Shown here one piece after another: positions 1 to 7,322 of a stretch of DNA of 16,018 bases; position 1 is the stretch's first letter; every line of letters begins with the position of its first letter. The notes under the pieces are model-generated. The model did no database searches, had not been told where the DNA came from, and saw nothing but the letters and a program-made list of their open reading frames with translations. The position numbers were made by a program, and so were the translations under genes. This DNA comes from an uncultured Lachnospiraceae bacterium (GTDB lineage Bacteria; Bacillota; Clostridia; Lachnospirales; Lachnospiraceae): NCBI GenBank assembly GCA_934418055.1, contig CAKRWX010000028.1, positions 1 to 16,018 on the forward strand. The letters are read 5' to 3'.

Positions 1-50
1 GTCAACGACATCGTCATCCATGCCGCCGCTGCTCTTCGTGTATTCTTCAT
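1..50 (-). CDS. 5' end of an unidentified gene, probably a secreted or lipid-anchored protein (partial)
   Basis: Only 16 codons lie in the window: an ATG at 50-48 opens a frame reading MKNTRRAAAAWMTMSL that runs off the left edge. A GGGAG ribosome binding site (63-59) sits 8 bases upstream, and a near-consensus promoter lies about 60 bases further up. The positively charged start (KNTRR) followed by a run of alanines and hydrophobic residues looks like the n- and h-regions of a signal peptide, so export is inferred. The product cannot be named from this fragment. An alternative reading of the same strand (WANEEYTKSSGG...) is also open but has no well-placed start. The promoter and ribosome binding site together favour the signal-peptide frame. 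Confidence 0.5.
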   Translation of the reverse strand, partial: MKNTRRAAAAWMTMSL

Positions 51-113
51 TCGCCCATCTCCCTTTTCTGCTCTTTATTCTGAAAAGCCATTTTCGGCTA
101 ATTTGCTACTCTT

Positions 114-142
114 ATTATCGAAAAAACAGACCAACATGTCAA
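114..142 (-). promoter_or_regulatory. Sigma-A type promoter for the leftward partial gene
   Basis: On the minus strand TTGACA (142-137) is followed by a 17-base spacer and GATAAT (119-114): a perfect -35, an ideal spacer and a 5/6 -10. Transcription would start near 107 and give a leader of about 55 bases before the ATG at 50. The -35 hexamer is the last six bases of the possible insertion-sequence end described separately, while the -10 lies in the adjoining DNA. Confidence 0.75.
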
Positions 143-272
143 GTAAATGTACACAAGATGTCATTTTTCTGCACAAGATGCCAAAAATCGGAAGATTGGC
201 GTGATTTCAACCGGAAGATTGGCGGATTTTTAATCGGAAGGTTGGCGAAAAATCAACCGGAAGATCAGCACA
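137..272. mobile_element. Possible truncated end of an IS21-like insertion sequence
   Basis: The segment starts with TGTCAAGTAAATGTACACAA and continues directly into an array of short direct repeats (150-270). IS21-family elements are known to begin with TG, to carry several short repeats just inside each end, and to have an outward -35 box at the tip; all three are seen here. No transposase (IstA) or helper (IstB) gene and no opposite end are present. If the assignment is right, this is a remnant of at most about 140 bp, cut off next to the terminator at 278-326. The other reading is a cluster of regulator binding sites upstream of the leftward promoter. The family name is inference; the repeats are directly visible. 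Confidence 0.35.
150..270. repeat. Short direct-repeat array: two 20-bp units then four 23-bp units
   Basis: Two adjacent 20-bp units share CACAAGATG-(T/C)-CA (150-169 and 170-189). They are followed by four copies of CGGAAGATTGGCG starting at 189, 212, 235 and 258, spaced exactly 23 bp apart. Copies 1 and 2 of the 13-base core are identical, copy 3 differs at one base (GGTTGGCG) and copy 4 is degenerate (CGGAAGATCAGCA). The bases between cores alternate between TCAAC-like and TTAAT-like sequence. The units are too short and lack spacers of CRISPR length, so this is not a CRISPR array. Confidence 0.85.
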
Positions 273-277
273 CAAAA

Positions 278-326
278 GGGGAGCCCCACCTCTCCCGCGA
301 ATCTCACGGAACAGATGGGGCTCCCC
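278..326 (-). terminator. Terminator of the pyruvate:ferredoxin oxidoreductase gene
   Basis: A perfect 11-bp stem, GGGGAGCCCCA (278-288) with TGGGGCTCCCC (316-326), encloses a 27-base loop. It lies about 40 bases after the stop codon at 370-368. Read on the minus strand the stem is followed by TTTTGTG, a short T-tract, so it fits a rho-independent terminator for the leftward gene. No T-run follows on the plus strand. Confidence 0.8.
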
Positions 327-367
327 ACACCGTTTGGACACAAATAACTATATTAATTTAACCGATC

Positions 368-3300
368 TTAGTCGTTTCCGTACAGAGTAACCAGCTTGGA
401 CAGATACTCGTATCTCTCCTTAGCCTCTGCCTCGTTCTTAGCGAACAGTTTAGCAGCTCTCTCAGGGTTCTTCATAGCTAAGGAAGCGTAACGAACCTCA
501 CCCTTTAAGAAGTCCTGATAGCCTTCCATCTTAGGAGCCTTGCTGTCTAAGGAGAACTTCTTCTCAGCAGCTGGGTTGAAGCGGAAGTTGTTCCAGTAAC
601 CTGTCTCAACTGCCAGTTTCTCCTCAGTCTGAGCTTTTGCCATACCTTTCTTGATACCATGGTTGATACATGGAGCGTAAGCAAGGATTAAGGATGGTCC
701 TGGATATGCCTCAGCCTCAGCCAGTGCCTTAGCGGTCTGTGCTGGGTCAGCACCCATGGAGATCTGTGCTACATATACATAACCGTAGGACATTGCAATG
801 CTTGCAAGGTCTTTCTTCTTGGTCTCTTTACCACCAGCAGCGAACTGAGCAACCGCACCAGTCTTGGTAGCCTTGGAAGCCTGTCCACCTGTGTTGGAGT
901 AAACCTCGGTATCGAATACCATGATGTTGATATCTTTGCCGGAAGCCAGAACGTGGTCTACACCGCCGAAGCCGATATCATAAGCCCATCCGTCACCACC
1001 GAAGATCCACTGGGACTTCTTAGCCAGATAGTTCTTATTCTTAACAATGTATTTGCAGGTATCGCACTCGCAGCCATCTAATGCAGCTACCAGTTTGTCA
1101 GTTGCAGTACCGTTCAGAGCGCCGATACCAAATGTATCTAAGTACTCCTGGCAAGCAGCTTTTACTTCATCAGAAGCTTTATCGCTTGCAGCAACTTTCT
1201 CTACCTTCTCTTTTAACTCGTCACGGATTGCGTTCTGAGCCAGTAACATACCATAACCAAACTCAGCTGCATCCTCGAACAGGGAGTTATCCCATGCAGG
1301 ACCCTGTCCCTTAGCGTTTACAGTATATGGTGTAGATGGTGAGGAGTTACCCCAGATAGAAGAACATCCAGTTGCGTTTGCAATGTACATTCTGTCACCA
1401 AATAACTGTGTGATTAATTTCGCGTAAGGTGTCTCACCACAACCTGCACAAGCTCCGGAGAACTCTAACAGAGGCTGTTTGAACTGAGAACCTTTTACAG
1501 TAGCCTCTTTGAACTTGTCAACAACTTCTGTCTTGATCGGCAGAGTTACTGCATAGTCAAATGCTGGCTGCTCGTCTAAGTGTTTCTCTAATTTATCCAT
1601 GGTCAGAGTCTCTGCTCTGTTGTTTCCTGGACATACGTTAGCACAGGAACCACATCCGGTACAGTCAAGTACGGAGATAGCCATGGTGAACTTGTATCCT
1701 GGCATACCCTTTAAGTCAACAACCTGTGTTCCTGCTGGAACGTTAGCTGCTTCCTCTTCGGTCATAGCTACTGGACGGATAACTGCGTGTGGACATACAT
1801 AAGAACACTGGTTACACTGAACACAGTTCTCTGCGTGCCATACTGGTACGTTAACTGCGATACCACGTTTCTCGTATGCTGCAGAACCGGATGGTGTGTT
1901 ACCATCTACATAATCCTTGAATGCAGATACTGGTAATGTGTTACCTTCCTGAGCGCTTACCTTGGACTGGATGTTGTTTACGAAATCAACAACGTCTTTT
2001 CTTGCGCCGGAAACGGTCTTGTAATCCAGACCTTCGTCTCCACAGTTCTTCCAGCTTTCTGGAACCTCAACCTTCACAACGCCGTTAGCGCCTGCGTCGA
2101 TTGCTGCCCAGTTCTTCTTAACAACGTCCTCACCCTTACGACCGTAGGTCTTCTGAGCTGCTTCCTTCATTAACTGGATAGCTTTCTCCTCTGGGATAAT
2201 GCCAGTCAGTTTGAAGAATGCGGACTGTAAAATGGTGTTGATACGGGTTGGTCCCATACCGGTCTCGATACCGATCTTAACACCGTCGATGGTGTAGAAG
2301 TTGATGTTGTGATCAGCGATGTATTTCTTCATCTGTCCTGGTAAATGTTTCTCCAGTTCCTCTGCGTTCCAAGCGCAGTTCAGTAAGAATGTACCGCCGT
2401 CAACTAACTCCTGAACCATGTTGTACTTACGAACGTAAGCTGGGTTGTGGCAAGCTACGAAGTTTGCTCTGTGGATCAGGTATGTAGATTTGATCTTCTT
2501 ATGACCGAAACGTAAGTGGGACATAGTCACACCGCCGGATTTCTTGGAGTCATAATCGAAGTATGCCTGAGCATACATATCAGTGTTATCACCAATGATC
2601 TTGATGGAGTTCTTGTTAGCACCTACAGTACCATCAGCGCCCAGACCCCAGAACTTACAGTTGGTAGTTCCTTCTGGTGTGGTAACTAATGGAGCGCCCA
2701 GTTCCAGAGACAGACCAGTTACATCATCGTTGATACCGATGGTGAATCTCTTCTTCTCATCATTGCCATAAACAGCAACGATCTGAGCTGGAGTTGTATC
2801 CTTGGAACCTAAGCCGTAACGTCCGGAGAAGATCTCGCACTGGTCGAACTTGCTGCCCTTTAATGCTGCAACAACGTCCAGATACAGAGGCTCGCCTAAG
2901 GAACCTGGCTCTTTGGTTCTGTCTAATACAGTGATCTTCTTAACAGTTGCCGGGATTGCATCGATCAGGGCCTGTGCACAGAATGGTCTGTACAGACGAA
3001 CCTTTACAACACCAACCTTAGCGCCGGATGTCTTAATCATGTAGTCAATGGTCTCTTCGATGGTATCGTTAACAGATCCCATAGCGATGATAACCTGCTC
3101 AGCATCCTCAGCACCGTAGTAGTTAAACAGTTTATAATCTGTTCCGATCTTTGCGTTAACCTTGTCCATATACTCCTGAACCAGAGCTGGCAGTGCATCA
3201 TAATATGGGTTGCAAGCCTCTCTTGCCTGGAAGAAGATATCTGGGTTCTGAGCGGAACCTTTCTGAGATGGGTTGTTTGGATTCAGTGCTCTTGCACGGA

Positions 3301-3907
3301 ACTCAGCGATCGCATCCCAATCAGCCATATCAGCTAAATCATCATAATCCCACTCCTCGATCTTCTGGATCTCGTGAGAAGTACGGAAACCATCAAAGAA
3401 GTTGATGAATGGAACTTTGCCCTTGATTGCAGATAAATGTGCAACTGGAGTTAAGTCCATAACTTCCTGTACACTGGACTCGCACAGCATAGCGCAGCCA
3501 GTCTGACGGCAAGCGTATACGTCGGAATGATCACCGAAAATAGAAAGTGCGTGGCTAGCGATTGCACGAGCGGATACGTTGAATACGCCTGGCAGCTGCT
3601 CACCAGCAATTTTATATAAGTTTGGAATCATCAGCAGTAAGCCCTGGGAAGCGGTATAGGTAGTAGTCAGAGCACCTGCTGTCAGGGAGCCGTGTACTGC
3701 ACCAGCAGCACCTGCCTCAGACTGCATCTCTGTGATCTGAACGGTACGACCAAAGATGTTCTTTCTTCCTTCGGTTGCCCACTCATCCGTATGCTCTGGC
3801 ATAACGGAAGATGGTGTGATCGGGTACATAGCTGCTACTTCGGTAAACGCATAAGAAGCATGAGCTGCGGCCTGATTACCATCCATGGTTTTCATTTTTC
3901 TTGCCAT
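368..3907 (-). CDS. nifJ: Pyruvate:ferredoxin (flavodoxin) oxidoreductase, single-chain
   Basis: This 1,179-residue protein is the cytoplasmic homodimeric PFOR that converts pyruvate and CoA to acetyl-CoA and CO2 while reducing ferredoxin, the main pyruvate-oxidising step in clostridia. Its length is normal for the family. The N-terminal domain has the typical MDGNQAAAHASYAF and YPITPSS motifs. A two-cluster ferredoxin domain carries CxxCxxCxxxC at residues 695-705 and 749-759. The C-terminal thiamine diphosphate domain has CAGCGE (C820, C823), a further cysteine in ATGCSS (about 848), the GDGWAYD motif around 971-977 and a last cysteine in YAPCINHG (about 1085). These four cysteines match those that bind the proximal 4Fe-4S cluster in known PFORs. 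The ATG at 3907 has a GGAGG site (3920-3916) 8 bases upstream. The gene is monocistronic, with its own promoter and terminator, as expected for a highly expressed enzyme. Confidence 0.98.
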   Translation of the reverse strand: MARKMKTMDGNQAAAHASYAFTEVAAMYPITPSSVMPEHTDEWATEGRKNIFGRTVQITEMQSEAGAAGAVHGSLTAGALTTTYTASQGLLLMIPNLYKIAGEQLPGVFNVSARAIASHALSIFGDHSDVYACRQTGCAMLCESSVQEVMDLTPVAHLSAIKGKVPFINFFDGFRTSHEIQKIEEWDYDDLADMADWDAIAEFRARALNPNNPSQKGSAQNPDIFFQAREACNPYYDALPALVQEYMDKVNAKIGTDYKLFNYYGAEDAEQVIIAMGSVNDTIEETIDYMIKTSGAKVGVVKVRLYRPFCAQALIDAIPATVKKITVLDRTKEPGSLGEPLYLDVVAALKGSKFDQCEIFSGRYGLGSKDTTPAQIVAVYGNDEKKRFTIGINDDVTGLSLELGAPLVTTPEGTTNCKFWGLGADGTVGANKNSIKIIGDNTDMYAQAYFDYDSKKSGGVTMSHLRFGHKKIKSTYLIHRANFVACHNPAYVRKYNMVQELVDGGTFLLNCAWNAEELEKHLPGQMKKYIADHNINFYTIDGVKIGIETGMGPTRINTILQSAFFKLTGIIPEEKAIQLMKEAAQKTYGRKGEDVVKKNWAAIDAGANGVVKVEVPESWKNCGDEGLDYKTVSGARKDVVDFVNNIQSKVSAQEGNTLPVSAFKDYVDGNTPSGSAAYEKRGIAVNVPVWHAENCVQCNQCSYVCPHAVIRPVAMTEEEAANVPAGTQVVDLKGMPGYKFTMAISVLDCTGCGSCANVCPGNNRAETLTMDKLEKHLDEQPAFDYAVTLPIKTEVVDKFKEATVKGSQFKQPLLEFSGACAGCGETPYAKLITQLFGDRMYIANATGCSSIWGNSSPSTPYTVNAKGQGPAWDNSLFEDAAEFGYGMLLAQNAIRDELKEKVEKVAASDKASDEVKAACQEYLDTFGIGALNGTATDKLVAALDGCECDTCKYIVKNKNYLAKKSQWIFGGDGWAYDIGFGGVDHVLASGKDINIMVFDTEVYSNTGGQASKATKTGAVAQFAAGGKETKKKDLASIAMSYGYVYVAQISMGADPAQTAKALAEAEAYPGPSLILAYAPCINHGIKKGMAKAQTEEKLAVETGYWNNFRFNPAAEKKFSLDSKAPKMEGYQDFLKGEVRYASLAMKNPERAAKLFAKNEAEAKERYEYLSKLVTLYGND

Positions 3908-3947
3908 TTGATTTTCCTCCTACAAATGTGAATATTGCATACAGTTA

Positions 3948-3975
3948 AGTGTGTGTTAGACCTGAAACACACACT
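3948..3975. promoter_or_regulatory. 10-bp perfect inverted repeat in the leader of the oxidoreductase gene
   Basis: AGTGTGTGTT (3948-3957) and AACACACACT (3966-3975) are exact reverse complements separated by 8 bases. The repeat lies just downstream of the predicted start site and about 40 bases before the start codon. It could be an operator for a dimeric regulator or an mRNA 5' stem-loop that stabilises the transcript. It has no T-tract, so it is not a terminator, and it does not match the redox regulator Rex site (TTGTTAANNNNTTAACAA). Confidence 0.6.
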
Positions 3976-3986
3976 GACCTGACTAT

Positions 3987-4015
3987 ATTATAACAACATT
4001 TTCTCAAAATGAAAA
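3987..4015 (-). promoter_or_regulatory. Probable promoter of the pyruvate:ferredoxin oxidoreductase gene
   Basis: On the minus strand TTTTCA (4015-4010) is followed by a 17-base spacer and a perfect TATAAT (3992-3987). Transcription would start near 3980 and give a leader of about 73 bases. The -35 matches at 4 of 6 positions and the surrounding DNA is very A/T-rich. Confidence 0.65.
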
Positions 4016-4058
4016 GAAAAAAACTATAAAATATCGTATTTAATTAGATACAATCAAT

Positions 4059-4117
4059 AAAAAAAGAGCCATCCGTCCTGTTAACTTTGTAACAGATAAC
4101 TGATTGCTCTTTTTTTT
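4059..4117 (-). terminator. Terminator of the VanW-family gene, possibly bidirectional
   Basis: AAAAAGAGC (4061-4069) pairs with GCTCTTTTT (4106-4114). The enclosed loop contains a smaller CTGTTA/TAACAG hairpin. On the minus strand a run of T's follows the stem, which suits the leftward VanW-family gene ending at 4142; the plus strand also ends in a T-run. Confidence 0.8.
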
Positions 4118-4141
4118 CATACGTTATCCACAGCTTCCTGT

Positions 4142-5995
4142 TTAGTCTGCCGGTTTTGGCGCTACAACTCCATCATCTGCAGACTGACGATCCGGGCTGG
4201 CTGTCGGTTCAGAAACGGGAGTCTCTGCCGCTGTCGTGGCTGGTGCTGTTGGCGCTGTCGTCGGTGCCACGCCTGGTCCTACCTCTCCCTCGATCGTCTC
4301 GGCTGCTGCCGTAGTCTCCGTCGTCGGTGATGTACTCTCAGCGGCGCTCTCGGTCTCTCCGCCGATCACCACGCCGGATGTATTTCTCCGGATCACCGGA
4401 TTATGACCTTTATAAGTGGCGGTATGATCGACTTCGCTGCTGACCACCTGGCCATCCTTTTTGACCACCAGTTTTACCTGCCAGCGGCTTCCCTGGGTTC
4501 CTTTGCTCTTTACCACTTCCTGACCCGGCTGCAGTGTCTGGTCTTCCTCGTACTGAGGCTCCGGAAGATCAAAGGTCTCTGTCTTGGCAGCTTCCAGAGA
4601 ATAGGTCACACCATCCTCCAGAACCGGAACTCCGTAAATGGATACGGTGACTGTCTGATTGGAATAGCTCGCCTTGATGCCGATAGCGGAACTGGAGGTA
4701 TTGATAAACCGGAAATCCGGTCCGCCCCAGCTGACGGTCGCATCCATACCAGGAGTCACATAAGACGGCTCAAAGGTATGGGAACGGCGCATGGAAATCT
4801 TCATGCCTGCTTTTAACGCCGCATTATATAAGGTAGTAGATACCTGGCAAACACCACCGCCGATCTCCTGAACCACTTCTCCATTATTATAAGCTGCCGC
4901 GCCCTGATAACCCTTAGCCTCGGTACGCTGGCCAACAGTATCATTAAAGGAAACTTCCTGTCCAGGGCCTACGATCGTACCATTTAAAGCCTGGGCCGCC
5001 AAACGGATGTTGGTGTTACGCTTGCTGTTGGATGTGGTGTTGGTAGTATAGGTTCCAATGGTCTTATACTTCTGTTTCGCTGTCGCTGTAGAATACTCCG
5101 GCTGAACTTCACTGGCGGATACTGTGATCACCTTGTCAAACTGTTTTGCTGACAGAGCCGCCTGGATGTCAGATTTCAACTGTTCTTCATCAATAGCGAT
5201 TCCGGTCTGCTCTCCTGCGAAAGTGAAGCTGTCGCTGGAAGCGTCATAAGCGGAAATGGAACCATTTTTCGCTGCCTTATTCCAACGGGCCTTCATGGAC
5301 TCGATCTCCTGCTCAATGGAAGTGTCCAAGCCAGAAGTATCTAAGGTATAAATGGACTTCGGCTCGCCGCTGTAAATCTCGTCTAACAATGCGTCAATCT
5401 TCACAGCCATCAGGTCATTGATTTCATAAGTATCATCCTGATACTGGGCTTTCATGGCCCATGGATAATGGTCGATCAGGGTCTGTCTTGCCTCTTCTCT
5501 GGAAAGTCCGGTGATGGAAATGCCATCCACGGAAACTTCTTTCTCTAACTCTGTCTCCGGTGCTTCTGTGGTGACCTCGATCGAGGTCTCCTGCTCAATA
5601 GGCTTATGTTTGCCGCCGCTCTGCATGCCGTAAACCACCGACACGATCACGATCATCAGGATCACGCCTACAATGGCGATAATTCCGTAATTGGGTCCTC
5701 TTCTGCGATGTCTTGGGCTTCTATAGGAAGAGCTGCTTCTGGAGGATGTGGTTCTGCCAGAGGAAGTCTGACGTCTGGTTGTGGACGCGCTTCCTGCGGA
5801 TGTCTGGCGTCTGGCTGTGGACGTGCCTCCCGATGTCCGCCCTGACGCTGCTGTGGTCCGTCCTGACACGGCTCTGGATGATGAGCTGCGTCCAGACGTA
5901 CTTCCCGCTCCTGTCTGTCTGCGTGCGCCGGTTCCCGTAGTTCCGGCTGCGCCCCGGCTTCTTCCTGTGCCGCTGGAACGATTTACTGTACTCAT
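4142..5995 (-). CDS. Membrane-anchored VanW-family protein with G5 domain
   Basis: The 617 residues fall into five parts. Residues 1-103 are a low-complexity Ser/Thr/Gly/Arg tail with almost no acidic residues and repeated RRQT-(G/S) motifs. Residues 104-123 are one hydrophobic membrane helix, with the basic tail predicted inside the cell. Residues about 150-310 resemble the peptidoglycan-binding-like region that precedes VanW domains. Residues about 328-455 are the VanW domain, with its hallmark GGGVCQVSTTLYNAAL (379-394). Residues about 470-535 look like a G5 domain, and the remaining tail is rich in Thr, Pro, Ala and Glu. VanW proteins occur with vancomycin-resistance clusters and widely as surface proteins of unknown activity; no van genes are nearby, so a resistance role is not supported. 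The ATG at 5995 follows GGGAG at 5-base spacing. A role at the cell wall is inferred from the domains. Confidence 0.93.
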   Translation of the reverse strand: MSTVNRSSGTGRSRGAAGTTGTGARRQTGAGSTSGRSSSSRAVSGRTTAASGRTSGGTSTARRQTSAGSASTTRRQTSSGRTTSSRSSSSYRSPRHRRRGPNYGIIAIVGVILMIVIVSVVYGMQSGGKHKPIEQETSIEVTTEAPETELEKEVSVDGISITGLSREEARQTLIDHYPWAMKAQYQDDTYEINDLMAVKIDALLDEIYSGEPKSIYTLDTSGLDTSIEQEIESMKARWNKAAKNGSISAYDASSDSFTFAGEQTGIAIDEEQLKSDIQAALSAKQFDKVITVSASEVQPEYSTATAKQKYKTIGTYTTNTTSNSKRNTNIRLAAQALNGTIVGPGQEVSFNDTVGQRTEAKGYQGAAAYNNGEVVQEIGGGVCQVSTTLYNAALKAGMKISMRRSHTFEPSYVTPGMDATVSWGGPDFRFINTSSSAIGIKASYSNQTVTVSIYGVPVLEDGVTYSLEAAKTETFDLPEPQYEEDQTLQPGQEVVKSKGTQGSRWQVKLVVKKDGQVVSSEVDHTATYKGHNPVIRRNTSGVVIGGETESAAESTSPTTETTAAAETIEGEVGPGVAPTTAPTAPATTAAETPVSEPTASPDRQSADDGVVAPKPAD

Positions 5996-6041
5996 ATTGT
6001 CTCCCTTGCTCTATCTGTCAATCTTATTTCTGTTATGCATC

Positions 6042-6080
6042 AAAAATCCCATTCATGCGGGATTTCGGATTTCAATTATA
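6042..6080 (-). promoter_or_regulatory. -10 element and 5'-end hairpin of the VanW-family gene
   Basis: A perfect TATAAT (6080-6075, minus strand) lies about 80 bases before the start codon; no good -35 is visible and the upstream DNA is an A/T tract. Immediately after the predicted start site, AAATCCC (6065-6059) pairs with GGGATTT (6050-6044) around an 8-base loop, followed by T's. This is either a 5' stem-loop that stabilises the transcript or a weak early terminator. Confidence 0.5.
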
Positions 6081-6117
6081 GCATACTTTTTTAAAAAAGA
6101 AATGGCTTTTTTCCCAT

Positions 6118-6146
6118 TTTACATATTTTCCAAAACGTGTTACTAT
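6118..6146 (+). promoter_or_regulatory. Probable promoter of the PHP-domain operon
   Basis: TTTACA (6118-6123), a 17-base spacer and TACTAT (6141-6146) lie about 80 bases before the start at 6225, divergent from the VanW-family promoter. A small hairpin (AAGGGTT/AACCTTT, 6158-6175) follows near the predicted transcript start. An overlapping TATAAC is an alternative -10 but is spaced less well. Confidence 0.45.
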
Positions 6147-6224
6147 AACTATTACTGAAGGGTTTCCAAACCTTTTCAAAAGCGTTTCAAATCATTTCAA
6201 AATTATTACACGGAGGAAAAGTGC

Positions 6225-7091
6225 ATGAATTACGTTGATCTGCACGTGCATTCCAACGCCTCGGACGGAACCCTCAGTCCGGAAGAAGTGGTGCGCTATG
6301 CCGCGTCAAAAAATTTAAAAGCCATGGCTTTAACTGACCATGATACCATCGCAGGAATTGCCCAGGCAAAGGCCGCTGCTGCGGAATGCGGGATTGAGCT
6401 GATTCCCGGAATTGAACTTTCCTGTTTTTACCAGGGGACAGAGATCCACATTCTTGGATTTTTTGTAGATGAGCATTCAGAAGTGTTAAATGCAGGCCTT
6501 GAGCATCTGGTGGATATCCGCGTCAAGCGCAATGAGGTCATGCTGCAGCGGTTCCAGGAAGACGGTTTCCAGTTTACTATGGAAGATTTAACCGGCGGCA
6601 ATCCAGACACAGTCATCACCAGAGCCCATTTTGCCAGAGTGCTGGTGGACAAGGGATACGCCCCCAATATGGGCAAAGCATTTGACAAATATCTGCAATA
6701 CGGCGGCAAATACTGTATGCGGAAAGAGGTTGTCACCCCGGAGCAGGCTATGAAATTACTGACCAGTTCCGGCGCATGGCCATGTCTGGCACATCCGATG
6801 CAGTACCATCTGGGCTACGATCAGATCCGGGTGCTGGTTGGTTCTTTAAAGGAGCAGGGACTGCGTGGACTGGAAGTCTACCATTCATCCCAGAATCCAT
6901 ACCAGAGTTCCAAGCTGCGTGAGATCGCACGGGAATTCGACCTGCTGCCATCCGGCGGTTCCGATTTCCACGGAAAAAATAAGCCGGATATCGATATCGG
7001 CGTTGGACGCGGGGGACTGCGGATTTCTTATGCATTATTAAAGGATATTAAGGAGGATTATGAACATGGAAGAACTGTATCGCATGATTGA
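6225..7091 (+). CDS. PHP-domain metal-dependent phosphoesterase (Rnm/YciV-like)
   Basis: At 288 residues this is a complete stand-alone PHP domain. The metal ligands typical of the family are all visible: H7 and H9 (DLHVHSNASDGT), D14, H39 and D40 (LTDHDT), E64 (PGIELS), H75, H135 (RAHFA), H190 (LAHP), and D247 with H249 (GSDFHG). The closest known type by length and motifs is E. coli RNase AM (YciV/Rnm), a trinuclear-metal enzyme that removes 5' nucleotides from short RNAs and hydrolyses 3',5'-nucleoside bisphosphates. That substrate is inferred from family membership only. The ATG at 6225 has GGAGG (6212-6216) 8 bases upstream. The next gene starts inside the last 26 bases of this one, so the two are probably translationally coupled. 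Confidence 0.92.
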   Translation: MNYVDLHVHSNASDGTLSPEEVVRYAASKNLKAMALTDHDTIAGIAQAKAAAAECGIELIPGIELSCFYQGTEIHILGFFVDEHSEVLNAGLEHLVDIRVKRNEVMLQRFQEDGFQFTMEDLTGGNPDTVITRAHFARVLVDKGYAPNMGKAFDKYLQYGGKYCMRKEVVTPEQAMKLLTSSGAWPCLAHPMQYHLGYDQIRVLVGSLKEQGLRGLEVYHSSQNPYQSSKLREIAREFDLLPSGGSDFHGKNKPDIDIGVGRGGLRISYALLKDIKEDYEHGRTVSHD

Positions 7092-7320
7092 GGAGACCAT
7101 TAAGGCTACAGGATATAACGGTGAAATTGATGGACAGGATATCTATGAAGACATCTGCGACCAGATCGAAGACAAAGAACCGGGAAGCTATCTGCTGATG
7201 TCTAAGAAGACTGATGATGTGTTTTTTGAGTATCAGGTGGATGTGATGGAAGATCAGTTTAATTTGGGGTATGTGGATATTCATACGCCGGAAAAGGTGT
7301 ATCACGCGGATTTTGACTGA
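7066..7320 (+). CDS. Small acidic protein of unknown function, coupled to the PHP gene
   Basis: I do not recognise this 84-residue protein. It is strongly acidic (many Asp and Glu, few Lys and Arg), lacks a signal peptide, membrane segment or cysteine cluster, and has alternating helical (MEELYRMIEETIKATGY) and strand-like (YLLMSKKTDDVFFEYQVDV) stretches that suggest a small folded domain. It begins in another frame within the end of the PHP gene. Two ATGs are possible: the one at 7060 is only 3 bases after AGGAGG (7051-7056), while the one at 7066 is 9 bases away, so 7066 is preferred. The good ribosome binding site and overlap support a real gene whose product is made together with the phosphoesterase. 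Immediately after its stop codon a long inverted repeat begins. Confidence 0.8.
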   Translation: MEELYRMIEETIKATGYNGEIDGQDIYEDICDQIEDKEPGSYLLMSKKTDDVFFEYQVDVMEDQFNLGYVDIHTPEKVYHADFD

Positions 7321-7322
7321 TT

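Noticed and set aside
150..270. CRISPR array
   Set aside because: The conserved cores are about 13 bp with only about 10 bp between them, and the intervening bases are not unique spacers. There are no cas genes.
20..361. 113-codon plus-strand frame over the left edge
   Set aside because: It crosses the leftward promoter, the repeat array and the terminator, and has no ribosome binding site. It is a non-coding shadow.
4124..4132. TTATCCACA, an exact DnaA box
   Set aside because: It is a single copy next to a terminator, with no cluster of boxes, no A/T-rich unwinding element and no dnaA/dnaN genes nearby, so an origin is not supported.
4142..5995. Vancomycin-resistance cluster
   Set aside because: The VanW domain alone is widespread in clostridia. 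No vanA/B/C-type ligase, VanH, VanX or VanRS genes are present in the window.
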